Notes: a model not told the origin generated them from the letters alone. A DNA stretch of 64,000 bases from Parageobacillus caldoxylosilyticus NBRC 107762 (GCF_000632715.1 NZ_BAWO01000003.1:1-64000); one strand, 5' to 3'. Positions 9,788 through 19,484 are shown, counted from the first letter of the stretch. Translations and numbers: made by a program.

Positions 9788-10963
9788 TTATTCTAGTTCT
9801 GTAACACCATCTTTTATATCAAGCATTGCTTTGTTTTTATAAAAATCATAGTATTTTTGAAGCATTATTTCCTTAGTAAAGAATATACTAAACTTTTTAT
9901 ATGCTTGTTCAGCAATCTTGTTCCTTAGTCCTTCATTTTCTATCAATAGTTTAATACTTTCTTTTAATCCAACTACATCCTTTGGTTTAACTACGAGAGC
10001 ATCTCTTTTATCTTCTACTACGGTAATATTACTTCCAATTTCTGTACATATAATAGCTTTTTTGGCAGCCATTGCTTCAAGTAGAGCAATTGAGAGACCC
10101 TCCCATAAAGACGGTAAAACAACAATATCAGCAGCATTGAGAAGATTATTTACATCACTTCTGAAACCTAAAAATCTTACTTTATCTTCTATATTTAATT
10201 CCTTTGCTCTATTTTTTAAGCTCTCTTCTAACTCACCTGAACCAGCAATATTAAACCCATATTTACTGTCTATTTGATCGTTCTTCAACATTGCAATAGC
10301 TTCCAATAAATATTCAATACCTTTTTGTGTTGCTAACCTTCCAATTGTAAATATAGCAATCTCATTATTTTGAATGCCTAATTGGCTTCTCATTTGTTCC
10401 CTTTCTACTGTAGGTTTTACCCTATTAGGATCTAATCCGTTTGGTATAGATATAATTTTATCACTCGGAGCGATTTTCAGCTCTTCGGCCCACTTTTTAT
10501 GGAAATCACTTACTGTAATAATAAAATTACAATACTTTGCCACAAATTTCTCAATTTGGGAGTATATCAAAATACTATGCCTTGGAGACTGCTCATGAAA
10601 AGCAAAGCCGTGTACAGTGTGAAATACAAAAGGTACTTTAGCCAACCTAGCAGCAATTCGACCTACTACTCCACCCTTTGAAGTGTTTGTATGGACAATA
10701 TCAAATTTTTCCTGTTTTATCAGTTTTACTAAACGGATTATACTTTTTAAGTCAGCCTTTGGATTTATTTCACGCACCATTGGAACATGATGAAACGTAA
10801 CATAATCAAAATACTTTAAATAATTATTTTTTACACTTTCCCTACTGTACGTCATGTGTATATCTACATTAAATTTTTGATGTAACATCTTTATAATGGT
10901 TATTATATATTCTGTTCCTCCTCCTATTTCATTTCCTCTTGCTACAATGAGCATTTTTTTCAT
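9788..10963 (-). CDS. GT4 family glycosyltransferase
   Basis: Retaining GT-B glycosyltransferase (391 aa) adding a sugar to a lipid-linked repeat unit on the cytoplasmic side. The N-terminal domain has GNEIGGGTEYI (about 10-20), FDIVHTNTSKGG and HTVHGFAFH. The C-terminal donor-binding domain has IGRLATQKGIEYLLEA, NAADIVVLPSLWEGLSIALL and the family EX7E segment. Its resemblance to the EpsD/EpsF/PglA group is general, and neither donor nor acceptor can be told. ATG at 10963 has AAAGGA 11 bases upstream; an ATG three codons in is possible. The gene is AT-rich and stands alone between two gene-poor stretches. Confidence 0.88.
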   Translation of the reverse strand: MKKMLIVARGNEIGGGTEYIITIIKMLHQKFNVDIHMTYSRESVKNNYLKYFDYVTFHHVPMVREINPKADLKSIIRLVKLIKQEKFDIVHTNTSKGGVVGRIAARLAKVPFVFHTVHGFAFHEQSPRHSILIYSQIEKFVAKYCNFIITVSDFHKKWAEELKIAPSDKIISIPNGLDPNRVKPTVEREQMRSQLGIQNNEIAIFTIGRLATQKGIEYLLEAIAMLKNDQIDSKYGFNIAGSGELEESLKNRAKELNIEDKVRFLGFRSDVNNLLNAADIVVLPSLWEGLSIALLEAMAAKKAIICTEIGSNITVVEDKRDALVVKPKDVVGLKESIKLLIENEGLRNKIAEQAYKKFSIFFTKEIMLQKYYDFYKNKAMLDIKDGVTELE

Positions 10964-11469
10964 TTCCGTTGCAGTCCTTTCAAATCATCTTTTTCCTTAT
11001 ATTTGTTCAAGATCTTCACCGTAAAATGCACTTAATTCTTCATTAAAAATATGTTGATAATCCATCTTTATTATGATGGTAATAAGAGTAAATAAAGTAA
11101 AGAATAGTTACGTTTATTACACAAACTCAATCGTTTGATAAGTACACTTTGTAGTGATGAACTGTTGTTCATCTATTAACATAATATTAGATAACAACTT
11201 ATCTATCAGTGCTAATCTCAAGATTATACAATTTAAGTATATTTATTTGAAAAATTTCATAAGCCGATTTAACATAGTGTGATCATAGGACAATTTCTTC
11301 AATAAGATCTTACAAAGATTTATATCGATAGCTTTGATTATAAATAGTGCAAAATAAATAGTCCCAGTCCAACGCAAAACAGCAAACACTATCCTAAGGA
11401 AAAATACTAATAACTTTCTTTTAGCATAGTAATTATAAGATTAGATTAAGACTTCGCAAATATTTTATC
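10964..11469. other. AT-rich gap with a possible gene fragment
   Basis: About 500 bases without a recognisable gene. On the minus strand 11243-11440 stays open for 65 codons (includes AKRKLLVFFLRIVFAVL and TGTIYFALFIIKAID, ending MKFFK). It has a hydrophobic, protein-like look but no start codon with a ribosome binding site. It could be the tail of a deleted membrane or glycosyltransferase gene. The rest is low-complexity AT-rich sequence. Confidence 0.4.
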
Positions 11470-12078
11470 TTATTTAGCCATCCTATTATCTTCGTTTGTA
11501 TATAGCCCTTTGCGCTGTAAAACAGTAAATACTGTTTTAAATATTATCTTTAAATCCAAAATAAAAGAAATATTTTCAACGTAGTATAAATCAGCTTTCT
11601 GCTTTTCTTTAACAGATATACTATTTCTAAAAAAGGCCTGTGTATATCCGGTAATTCCTGGTCTAACAGTAAATTTTTTTAGATACTCTTTACTATATAA
11701 ATGTACATTACCACATGGACTAGGTCTTGGCCCCACAAAAGACATATCCCCTTTTAAAACATTTAAAATTTGTGGAACTTCGTCAATACTAAGTTTTCTT
11801 ATGACCTTACCAACTCTCGTTAATCTAATATCATCGCTGGAATTGAATGTGCTTCCGTCTTCATTTCTTAGATCAGGAGCATTAACAACCATTGATCTAA
11901 ATTTATACATTTTAAACTTTTTAAGGTTTCTTCCCAACCTTTCTCCACAATAAAAAACGGGACCGCCATCATCTAATTTTATAGCAATCCCTACTAACAA
12001 CCACAATATCAAGAAAAAAGGTAATGCAACGATGCTGAACAAAATATCAAGTAATCTTTTAAAAAACTTTTGATACAT
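11470..12078 (-). CDS. Initiating sugar transferase (monotopic phosphoglycosyl transferase)
   Basis: Small bacterial sugar transferase (202 aa) that moves a sugar-1-phosphate from a UDP-sugar onto undecaprenyl phosphate, the first membrane step of repeat-unit synthesis. One N-terminal hydrophobic helix (about 12-32) gives the re-entrant membrane anchor. It is followed by YKFRSM, the catalytic Asp-Glu in SIDEVPQILNVLKGDMS, and VGPRPSP. Length matches PglC/EpsL types rather than the long WbaP types. A G-run plus AGA lies close upstream of ATG 12078. With the dehydratase and aminotransferase in the locus, UDP-diNAcBac or a related amino sugar is a plausible substrate; this is inference. Confidence 0.93.
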   Translation of the reverse strand: MYQKFFKRLLDILFSIVALPFFLILWLLVGIAIKLDDGGPVFYCGERLGRNLKKFKMYKFRSMVVNAPDLRNEDGSTFNSSDDIRLTRVGKVIRKLSIDEVPQILNVLKGDMSFVGPRPSPCGNVHLYSKEYLKKFTVRPGITGYTQAFFRNSISVKEKQKADLYYVENISFILDLKIIFKTVFTVLQRKGLYTNEDNRMAK

Positions 12079-12234
12079 TCATTCTCCCCCCCTTAATATA
12101 ACGGTAAGGTTTTATTTCTCTCAAAATCTCTCTAAACTTTCTTTGTTTAATCCCTTTATTACATTAAGAGAAATAATGGATTTTAATTATTTATTTTCCC
12201 TAAACGTATCTGTTAGTTTGTTAGAATTGGATAA

Positions 12235-13125
12235 TTAACTTTTAAAATTTTGCAATTTTATTTTCTTTATATCATTTAAGGCGTCTTTAAATGAAAAAGA
12301 AGGTATATATCCTAGCTCTTTTTTTGCTTTGGAACTGTCCATTAGGGATGATTCTATTCCTTCATCCAGCGAATCCTCATATATTAAATTATCTTCATTG
12401 TCAAAACAATTGTTTACCATCTTCGCAATTTCTAAATTAGTATACGCTTCTCCACTTCCGATATTATATACACCGTGAAGGTCGGGTTTATGTAATGCCA
12501 ATAGAATAGCTCTTGCAACATCTTTGACATAAACGAATTCTCGCTTTGCGATGCTTTTTCCTATCACTTTAAGTGTTTTCTTTTCAAAAGCTCTATCCAG
12601 GAAAGTGTTCATCATATAACCCTTTTTTTCACCTTCACCTAAAACCTGAGCAATTCTTAAAGATTTAATATTTAACCCATATTGCCGATGATAAAGATTA
12701 CCTATATATTCACAGGTTATTTTACTTATTCCATATAATGTTTTTGGAGAAGGCAATTGTTCCTCATCCCACGGGATTTTTGTAGTATCTGAATAAACAG
12801 AAATAGATGAAGCGAACACAATATTTTTAATTCCCAACTTTCGACAACTTTCATAAAGATTTTCTGTCATTATGATATTCGGATAAAAATCTGCTATGCT
12901 GCCATTGGTTCCTCGAATAGCTGCTAAATGAATAACTGCATCAATATCCCTTAAAACATTTGTTAAACTAGCTATTGAATAGTCAGTTTTTCTATATTCA
13001 CAACTGACATTGTCTGCAACTGAATTTCTCCCTAAAATCACAGGAGTATATATTTGATCTTGATGTAAAAGAGAAATCACTTCTTTTCCAAGAAAGCCAG
13101 TCCCACCTGTAACAGCTACTTTCAT
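12235..13125 (-). CDS. NAD-dependent sugar epimerase/dehydratase
   Basis: Extended short-chain dehydrogenase (296 aa) acting on a nucleotide sugar. NAD motif GGTGFLGKE at residues 7-15, HLAAIRG, SSISVYSD with the catalytic Ser, and YGISK with the Tyr-Lys pair. It may be a 4-epimerase or a 4-keto-reductase preparing the sugar used by the phosphoglycosyl transferase next to it; sequence alone does not decide. AGGAGTG precedes ATG 13125. It starts 12 bases after the ATP-grasp gene, so the two are transcribed together. Confidence 0.88.
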   Translation of the reverse strand: MKVAVTGGTGFLGKEVISLLHQDQIYTPVILGRNSVADNVSCEYRKTDYSIASLTNVLRDIDAVIHLAAIRGTNGSIADFYPNIIMTENLYESCRKLGIKNIVFASSISVYSDTTKIPWDEEQLPSPKTLYGISKITCEYIGNLYHRQYGLNIKSLRIAQVLGEGEKKGYMMNTFLDRAFEKKTLKVIGKSIAKREFVYVKDVARAILLALHKPDLHGVYNIGSGEAYTNLEIAKMVNNCFDNEDNLIYEDSLDEGIESSLMDSSKAKKELGYIPSFSFKDALNDIKKIKLQNFKS

Positions 13126-13137
13126 TATCAGACACTC

Positions 13138-14247
13138 CTAATCTTGAATAATATAATATCCTATTTTTTCGAACTGGCCATTGATTGCTCTGATTAAATC
13201 ACCATCATTATAATACTTAAAACTAAAAAGTGTATTACTTGGAATGTTAAAGTTTGTATAGTCAGCCTGTTTATTTGGTGCATCACATAAGAATTCAAGA
13301 GTGTATTGTCCCTCAAATTTTTTACAATTATATAACTCATCTGTATTTCCAAACAGCAAATGTTCAAACGTCAACTTAATCAGATTAACTCCTGTATAAT
13401 ATCTCAATACATTCCACATATGGCATCCATCAAGTCTTGGAGTAACCTCAATAATAAAAGGTTGGTCGTCCTTCATCTTAATTTGAAAATACAGCGGACC
13501 GTTTACAATACCTAACTTTTTAGCAACTCTACATACTAGATCTTTTACACGTTCATTAGTACTGCTATTTAAAACCTTAGAAGGAACTACATGTTTACGA
13601 ATTAGCCCTCCTTGAAATTGAGGCCAAACTACACGGTCAGAAGGGACAAAAAAGGCAATATCCCCATCTATCATGTAAGCGTTCACTGAAAGTTCTGGCC
13701 CTTCGATGTACTCCTCAATGATAACAGTTTCTTCGCGGGAAAATCGTTTGCAAGCCTCAAAGTGTTGCTGGAATTCATTATAATCTTTAATTAATCGTAC
13801 TCCCCTTTGTCCCTGGGAATCCGATGGTTTCATGATAAATGGATAAGATAATTCTATTTTGTCATTAATATTATTTATGAGTTGAAATTTAATATTACCA
13901 TCAAAATCATTACCCAAAAACTCTCTCATTTTAATTTTATTATTACATATTTTCGCTGTGCGTGAAGAAACAAAATGGGGAAGCCCCATTTTTTCACTGA
14001 TAGCTGCAGATATAGGTATAGCTATATCCGAACCAACTGAATAAACACAATCTATCTCATGTTCTTGTATAAATTCAATCACTCTATCTACTTCTGTGAA
14101 ATTAATTAATTGAAAGTGATCAGCATAAATACTTCCTGGGCCGTCATTTGCTTGAGCACATGCGTATGTTTTTACGCCCATTTTTTTTAGTTCTATTATT
14201 GCATCCATTTGCACAGGAGCAATACCAAGTATTAACACTTTTTTCAT
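13138..14247 (-). CDS. ATP-grasp family ligase
   Basis: Carboxylate-amine/thiol ligase fold of 369 aa. N-terminal pre-ATP-grasp Rossmann-like domain (VLILGIAPVQMDAI, then YSVGSDIAIP), ATP-grasp domain with YPFIMKPSDSQGQRGV (ATP-binding Lys), EEYIEGPELSVNAYM and the metal site FIIEVTPRLDGCH. Such enzymes join a carboxylate to an amine through an acyl phosphate. In surface-polysaccharide loci they may attach an amino acid or build an amide on a sugar; the substrates here are unknown. ATG 14247 is preferred (AGAGGA 8 bases upstream) over ATG 14253, which overlaps the previous stop. It sits between an acyltransferase and an epimerase and is closely coupled to both. Confidence 0.85.
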   Translation of the reverse strand: MKKVLILGIAPVQMDAIIELKKMGVKTYACAQANDGPGSIYADHFQLINFTEVDRVIEFIQEHEIDCVYSVGSDIAIPISAAISEKMGLPHFVSSRTAKICNNKIKMREFLGNDFDGNIKFQLINNINDKIELSYPFIMKPSDSQGQRGVRLIKDYNEFQQHFEACKRFSREETVIIEEYIEGPELSVNAYMIDGDIAFFVPSDRVVWPQFQGGLIRKHVVPSKVLNSSTNERVKDLVCRVAKKLGIVNGPLYFQIKMKDDQPFIIEVTPRLDGCHMWNVLRYYTGVNLIKLTFEHLLFGNTDELYNCKKFEGQYTLEFLCDAPNKQADYTNFNIPSNTLFSFKYYNDGDLIRAINGQFEKIGYYIIQD

Positions 14248-14249
14248 AT

Positions 14250-15011
14250 TCATCTTCCTCTCTGCTGATTAACGATTTCCTCCAGTTTATCTAATACTGC
14301 ATTGCTAGGGGATTCAGCAAATAAGTGGCAATTCTTTTTGATAATATCATCATCTAATGTCCACCATTGGATTCTTAAAAGTCTTTCTATAATCTTTTCA
14401 TCAAACCTGTATTTTATTATTCTAGCAGGATTCCCTGCAACAACGGCATAAGGAGGTACAGATTTTGTGACAATCGAATTCGCTCCAACTACTGCTCCGT
14501 CCCCTATGGTTACCCCTCTTAAAATAGTAGAATTAGCACCTATCCAAACATCGTTTCCAACTTCACATTCTTCCTTAAATCTATTGTAGTAGGTAACACC
14601 GTTATTCAACTCATCATAAGGATTATATAGAAAAGTATGTGATGTAATTCTGCTGAAATCATGCTCAGCAGCTCCAATTGTCACTCCCCAAGAAATAGAT
14701 GTAAAAGCGCCTATCCGGGTATGCATAATTACTGTATCCTGACCAGTATATGTATGTTTCCCTACTTTAACAAAATAGAGATGATTATACTTTCCTGCTC
14801 GTGCGTATCTCTCAAGATGACTATGATCTAACTTTGAACCATCTCCTGCAAATGTATTTTCCTCCATTTTACTCTTTACAATGGAACATCCTCTGTAAAC
14901 CTTGGAATTTCTTGATATTATTGAATCAATAACATTAGAAAATGGATATATAGTTGCTTCTGGATGAATTTGAGAGTTGACTATTTTCGGTTCTATTATT
15001 TGATTATTCAT
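14250..15011 (-). CDS. Hexapeptide-repeat acyltransferase
   Basis: Left-handed beta-helix acyltransferase (253 aa). Imperfect hexapeptides run from about residue 14 to 205, for example [38 protein letters not shown] and [21 protein letters not shown] His in [10 protein letters not shown] is a candidate catalytic base. The C-terminal half is CatB/WbbJ-like, so O- or N-acetylation of a sugar or of a group added by the neighbouring ligase is likely. GAGGTG lies upstream of ATG 15011. Its TGA ends 2 bases before the ATP-grasp start, suggesting translational coupling. Confidence 0.88.
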   Translation of the reverse strand: MNNQIIEPKIVNSQIHPEATIYPFSNVIDSIISRNSKVYRGCSIVKSKMEENTFAGDGSKLDHSHLERYARAGKYNHLYFVKVGKHTYTGQDTVIMHTRIGAFTSISWGVTIGAAEHDFSRITSHTFLYNPYDELNNGVTYYNRFKEECEVGNDVWIGANSTILRGVTIGDGAVVGANSIVTKSVPPYAVVAGNPARIIKYRFDEKIIERLLRIQWWTLDDDIIKKNCHLFAESPSNAVLDKLEEIVNQQRGR

Positions 15012-15104
15012 TATTTCACCTCAGCCTGTGATAGTAGAATGGACTACAGATGAATATGGTGGTATGTCAAGAAAACAGACACGTTAAATATTAAATAGAG
15101 AGAA

Positions 15105-15345
15105 ATAGCTGAATCTATGTAGCTAATTTCCTCGTCATTTTTTCATTTTCGAGAGCTCTTTGTAAGGTTTTGATGACTAATTTGTATATCGATGTACCAT
15201 CTACAATCTTACGGGTAAATAAATCCATGATACTTGCTAAATACAACCATCCTTCATCGATAGGAATGAATGTATGTAATATCCGCCATCCATACTTCGT
15301 TCAGAGCCATTGTTTGCAAGTCTCACTCTAACAGAATGGCATATA
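15105..15345 (-). mobile_element. IS3-family transposase (OrfB) fragment
   Basis: Pieces in shifting frames on the minus strand read NEVWMADITYI, then PIDEGWLYLASIMDLFTRKI, then LVIKTLQRALEN. This is the start of the integrase (DDE) core of IS150/IS3-type OrfB, including the first catalytic Asp. The rest of the element and both ends are missing. Confidence 0.7.
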
Positions 15346-15384
15346 CATATAAAGATGCCTCCCCTGTTTGTGATGGCTTTGAAT

Positions 15385-16058
15385 TTACAGACGGTAATAG
15401 ATCTCAAAACCGTCTTCGCTCCTGACTCGAAAATCTAGAATTTCACGATATCCTTCATCATTAACTCCTAATACAACATAAATTGACTTCTTTCTCCACC
15501 GTATCACGAAGAAGTTCCACATACATGCCGTCCAAGTATAAGACTGGATGGTGCTTGGATAGAAGTCGTGTGTACCATTTCTCGATATCTTCCTTGACCA
15601 CATCGGTAACATGACTAATCGTGGTCGGAGAAATAGGCAGCTCCCAGCATAAGTTTAATGAATTTGTCAAATTCTCTCGTGCTCATGCCACTTTGGTACA
15701 TCTTGATTATCGTTTTCTCAAGCCAACCCGTGTGACACTGGTAAGGGGCAAACAGCTGTGTTTGAAATTCCCTGTTTCGGTCTCTTGGTACAGAAAGCCC
15801 TTCGATACGACCATATTGTGTATTGAGACTCCCACGATAATATAATAACCGTTTCGCATATTGGGCATCCTGCTGATTCAATTTCGAGAAAGCTTTTTGT
15901 CTCTTCCCGTATGATTAGCTCTAGTTTTGCTTTGACAAATTGGCGAATCGCACTTTCCAGTTGGTTTACCCAGTCTTCTTTCGATATACCTTTTAGACAT
16001 AGGTAGGGGGACTCTCTTTTCTCTTTAGTGTTTTGAGTTCAATAGAGATACCCTACCT
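15385..16058 (-). mobile_element. Degenerate IS256-family transposase
   Basis: Frameshifted pieces in order: EDWVNQLESAIRQFVKAKLE, then RIEGLSVPRDRNREFQTQLF with MYQSGMSTREFDKF, then ISHVTDVVKEDIEKW with VLYLDGMYVELLRDTVEKEV, then YVVLGVNDEGYREILDFRV. These are the conserved N-terminal and first catalytic regions of IS256 (Mutator-type) transposases. At least three frame changes and loss of the C-terminal third make it dead. It adjoins the IS3 scrap on its left. Confidence 0.82.
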
Positions 16059-16110
16059 TATGCATAATTTCAAGTTTTTACTCTAGTTTTGCAACAACAT
16101 TCATTTATAT
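16059..16110. repeat. IS-end-like repeat, copy 1
   Basis: About 50 bases centred on AGTTTTTACTC and GTTTTGCAACAA, matching 21449-21500 with roughly nine mismatches. It lies between two transposase remnants of opposite orientation. It is most likely a terminus of one of the elements, but the family is not identified. Confidence 0.6.
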
Positions 16111-16505
16111 AGAAGTGATTCAGGAACTAGGATTTCCTATCTTTCATACTCAAACGGTAAAGGATTTAGGTTTACGCTATCCCCGGTTAGTCCTTATGGA
16201 TAGCTCGTTCCTGCAAATCAGTCTTTATCATCACAAACAAAGTCAGACATGGCGATTTGGTACCACCGATTCAAAATCTATAAGCTCCACCTTTGTACCA
16301 CAACCAAAAGAATCGTTTTACCTCATCTCTTAACCACTACTAACCAAAATAACAAGGGAGTGCCATCAGAACTACTTTCCTCTTTGCTAAAAGCATACAG
16401 GATTAACATTGGCGATGTCCATATGAAAGCGAAAACATCGGTAAAAACAGAGCAAATAGAAAAAGATGCTTATAGTTCGGAGGATTCATGTCTTTTTTGG
16501 AATTG
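16111..16505 (+). mobile_element. DDE transposase C-terminal remnant (IS4/IS5-like)
   Basis: Plus-strand pieces read IQELGFPIFHTQTVKDLGLR, YPRLVLMDSSFLQISLYH, then after a frameshift YKLHLCTTTKRIVLPHLLTT and SELLSSLLKAYRINIGDV. The D-S-S-F-L segment followed by YKLHL and a later Asp fits DDE transposases of the IS4/IS5 superfamily. Both ends are missing and the frame is broken. Confidence 0.65.
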
Positions 16506-16686
16506 AGATTTGAAAAATAGTCTTTAGGATTTTTCACTAAAATCGAACAAGTATTTTAAGTGTTGAAAAACATGTGTTGGAACAATTAACAGTTCTACGA
16601 AAGGTGTGGTCACCGATATAACTAGCGCCATTAGTTAAACAACGATAGCCACCCTTTACTTCTGTGAGAAATGGGCTTTTCGATTC

Positions 16687-18015
16687 TTATACATTTACTG
16701 TATGGTTCAATACACTTGCTCTTCCAATCGAATGATACTCAATATCATGCTTTACTACTTCCTCAATCGCATAACAATTTCGACCATCAAACACAATAGG
16801 TGTTTTCATCAATTTTTCAAACGTATCTAACGGTAAGGTCTTAATTTGTTCCCATTCCGTTACAATCATCGCAATGTCTGCATCACGAAGCGCGTCTTCA
16901 ATCGAACAAGCATAATCAATTTTATCACCAATCACACGTTTGGCATTTTCCGTTGCAATTGGGTCATAAGCAACAACAGAAGCCCCTTCTTTTACTAGTT
17001 CTTCTGCAATCACAATCGAAGCAGCTTCTCGTATATCGTCTGTATTCGGCTTAAACGCTAAACCAAGCATGGCTACTTTTTTTCCTTGCAAACTTCCAAA
17101 CCGTTTACGTGCTTTTTCTACCAGTTTCACTTGTTGCCGATTATTGACGTGAATCACCGCCTCTAACAACTCAAACTGATGATCAACGTTTCCCGCAATT
17201 TGCACTAATGCCTTCGTATCTTTTGGGAAACATGACCCTCCATAACCAATACCAGCCCGTAAAAATTGCGGCCCTATACGCGAATCCAGTCCCATTCCAT
17301 ACGCAACGTCTTCGACATCAGCACCAACTTTTTCACAAATATTTGCAATTTCATTAATGAAGCTGATTTTGGTTGCTAAAAAAGCATTGGAAGCATATTT
17401 AATCATTTCCGCACTGCGAATGTCCGTTTTAAAAATAGGAATGCCAAAAGGTCGATTAATTTCCTCAATCACCGCAGCAGCCTGTTCATTCTCCGCTCCA
17501 ATCACAATACGGTCTCCATGAAATGTATCATATATCGCGGAACCTTCTCGTAAAAATTCTGGGTTAGATACAACATCAACCTCAACTTTCTTTTTCAAAT
17601 TCGCTTCAATCCACTGTTTTACTTTATGGTTCGTTCCCACTGGAACTGTACTTTTGGTAACAATGATAACATGGTCTCTTTCTACATTTTCCGCAATATC
17701 TTTCGCCGCTTGTTCCACAAATCGTAAATCAGCAGAACCATCTTCTTTTTGCGGTGTACCGACTGCAATATAAATTACTTCCGCCTCGGCAAACGCTTCT
17801 TTATGACTTGTCGTGAAACGAAGACGACCATCCTCCATATTCTTCTTCATTAATTCTTCCAATCCCGGTTCATAAATAGGGAGAATACCTTCTTTCATTC
17901 GTTGAACCTTTTGTTCATCCACATCAACACAAGTCACATCATGACCAATTTCAGAAAGACAAACACCCGTCGCTAAACCGACATATCCTGTACCAACAAC
18001 TGCGATTTTTTTCAT
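16687..18015 (-). CDS. ugd: UDP-glucose 6-dehydrogenase
   Basis: Oxidises UDP-glucose to UDP-glucuronate in two NAD-dependent steps (442 aa). NAD motif VGTGYVGL at 7-14, the central dimerisation helix, the catalytic Cys in GGSCFPKDTKAL (about 260), and C-terminal LGLAFKPNTDDIREA. The start at 18015 is chosen because AAGGAGAT lies about 4 bases upstream and homologues begin MKKIAVVG. The product feeds the uronate epimerase just upstream. YwqF/TuaD of B. subtilis are relatives, and YwqF belongs to a tyrosine-kinase-controlled set, like the CpsCD pair further along this window. Confidence 0.96.
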   Translation of the reverse strand: MKKIAVVGTGYVGLATGVCLSEIGHDVTCVDVDEQKVQRMKEGILPIYEPGLEELMKKNMEDGRLRFTTSHKEAFAEAEVIYIAVGTPQKEDGSADLRFVEQAAKDIAENVERDHVIIVTKSTVPVGTNHKVKQWIEANLKKKVEVDVVSNPEFLREGSAIYDTFHGDRIVIGAENEQAAAVIEEINRPFGIPIFKTDIRSAEMIKYASNAFLATKISFINEIANICEKVGADVEDVAYGMGLDSRIGPQFLRAGIGYGGSCFPKDTKALVQIAGNVDHQFELLEAVIHVNNRQQVKLVEKARKRFGSLQGKKVAMLGLAFKPNTDDIREAASIVIAEELVKEGASVVAYDPIATENAKRVIGDKIDYACSIEDALRDADIAMIVTEWEQIKTLPLDTFEKLMKTPIVFDGRNCYAIEEVVKHDIEYHSIGRASVLNHTVNV

Positions 18016-18043
18016 TTTGATCTCCTTTCTAACAAACAAGAAA

Positions 18044-18071
18044 CAGCTACCTCATGTTCATAAGGTAACTG
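18044..18071 (-). terminator. Hairpin between the epimerase and ugd
   Basis: CAGTTACCT ... AGGTAGCTG stem followed on the minus strand by TTTCTTGTTTG, located between the epimerase stop and the ugd ribosome binding site. It may be a partial terminator or attenuator lowering ugd relative to the epimerase. Confidence 0.5.
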
Positions 18072-18082
18072 CCCCTCTAAGT

Positions 18083-19087
18083 TTATCCATAGTAACCTCT
18101 ATACCAATCAACAAATTTTTTAAGTCCATCCTCAATGGACGTCGAAGGATGAAACCCAACTGCTTTCTGCAAATCATCAATATCCGCATACGTCGCTTCA
18201 ACGTCTCCTGGTTGCATCGGCAAGAATTCCATTTTCGCTTTTATTCCAAGCAACGATTCCAATGTTTCAATGAAATCCAACAACTTTACTGGTTGATTGT
18301 TGCCAATGTTATAGATTTTATATGGAGCATAACTAGAGCTTGGATCAGGCGACATTCGGTCCCAGTTCGGATTAGCAATCGGTGGCTTATCTAATAAACA
18401 AATCATTCCTTCAATAATATCATCAATATAGGTAAAGTCTCGCTTCATATTTCCATGGTTAAACACTTTGATCGGTTTACCTTCAAGAATATGTTTCGTA
18501 AACGAGAAATACGCCATATCCGGTCGCCCCCAAGGACCATAAACTGTAAAAAAGCGAAGCCCTGTTGTTGGGATCCCATACAAATGGCTATATGTATGCG
18601 CTATTAGCTCATTCGCTTTTTTCGTCGCCGCATACAAACTAACAGGATGATCAACATTATCATTGGTAGAAAACGGCATTTTGGCATTCGCTCCATATAC
18701 TGAACTTGAAGAAGCATAAATAAAATGTTTTACAGGATAATGACGACACGCTTCAAGTATATTCACAAAGCCAACCAAATTCGAGTCAACATAAGCATGA
18801 GGATTTTGTAAACTATAACGCACTCCCGCTTGCGCTGCTAAATGTATTACATGTGTAAAGGAAAACTTCTCAAATAATTTTAAAATTCCTTCCCGATCTA
18901 CTAAGTCTAACTTTTCAAACGTAAAACGATCATACTTTCTCAATTCCGCTAAGCGATCTTCTTTCAATTTCGGATCATAGTAATCGTTCAAATTATCTAT
19001 TCCAACCACTTCATACCCTTGTTCTAGCAGTCTCTGCGACAGATGCATACCGATAAATCCAGCTGCGCCGGTGACTAAGATAGTCAT
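18083..19087 (-). CDS. UDP-glucuronate 4-epimerase (CapI-like)
   Basis: NAD-dependent epimerase (334 aa) expected to convert UDP-glucuronate to UDP-galacturonate. [10 protein letters not shown] at about 8-17, [15 protein letters not shown] (typical of CapI/LspL-type uronate epimerases), [17 protein letters not shown] with the Tyr-Lys pair, and [20 protein letters not shown] 19087 is chosen: GGAGGA sits 6 bases upstream and the NAD motif follows at once; a longer frame to 19126 adds an unlikely leader. It pairs directly with ugd, which makes its substrate. Confidence 0.93.
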   Translation of the reverse strand: MTILVTGAAGFIGMHLSQRLLEQGYEVVGIDNLNDYYDPKLKEDRLAELRKYDRFTFEKLDLVDREGILKLFEKFSFTHVIHLAAQAGVRYSLQNPHAYVDSNLVGFVNILEACRHYPVKHFIYASSSSVYGANAKMPFSTNDNVDHPVSLYAATKKANELIAHTYSHLYGIPTTGLRFFTVYGPWGRPDMAYFSFTKHILEGKPIKVFNHGNMKRDFTYIDDIIEGMICLLDKPPIANPNWDRMSPDPSSSYAPYKIYNIGNNQPVKLLDFIETLESLLGIKAKMEFLPMQPGDVEATYADIDDLQKAVGFHPSTSIEDGLKKFVDWYRGYYG

Positions 19088-19126
19088 GTAAATTCCTCCA
19101 TCTATGATTGTTCTACTAACATTCAA

Positions 19127-19420
19127 TAAATATCTCTCATCTCATTAAGAACTTGCACTAAATATACGGCTAAATCTCTTTTAACGAAGCCCTACCCATT
19201 TTCTCTCGCAAATCAGTTATTAATTTCACAAAATTTTCCACTAAAGCTTGATTATCTTCTAAATTGACTACAAATTCTATTTACTCCACGTTTCACTAAA
19301 TCCCTTGAACCTCTTACATTGGTTACAACTAACGGATTTCCAGAAACCATTGTTTCCATGATGCATCGAAGCAATTCTTCACGGTAAGATAGTAAGGCTA
19401 AAAATAGAGATAGAATAAAT
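19127..19420 (-). pseudogene. GT4 glycosyltransferase C-terminal remnant
   Basis: The minus strand reads ALLSYREELLRCIMETMVSG, then NPLVVTNVRGSRDLVKRGVN. After a frameshift it continues LEDNQALVENFVKLITDLRE and KMGRASLKEI and then stops. This is the donor-binding C-terminal end of a GT4 enzyme (the E-X7-E region is recognisable as REELLRCIME) with its N-terminal two thirds gone. It lies between the uronate epimerase and an intact GT4, probably the trace of a replaced gene. Confidence 0.8.
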
Positions 19421-19426
19421 TGAGTA

Positions 19427-19446
19427 AAAGGGGGTTCTCCCCCTTT
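19427..19446 (-). terminator. Terminator after the GT4 gene
   Basis: AAAGGGGG-AGAA-CCCCCTTT stem-loop followed by TACTC on the minus strand, about 40 bases past the stop of the GT4 gene at 19485. The stem is strong and compact but the T-run is short. Confidence 0.6.
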
Positions 19447-19484
19447 AAGAAGTCGATTAAAAAAGAAACTGCAGCAGACTAGTA

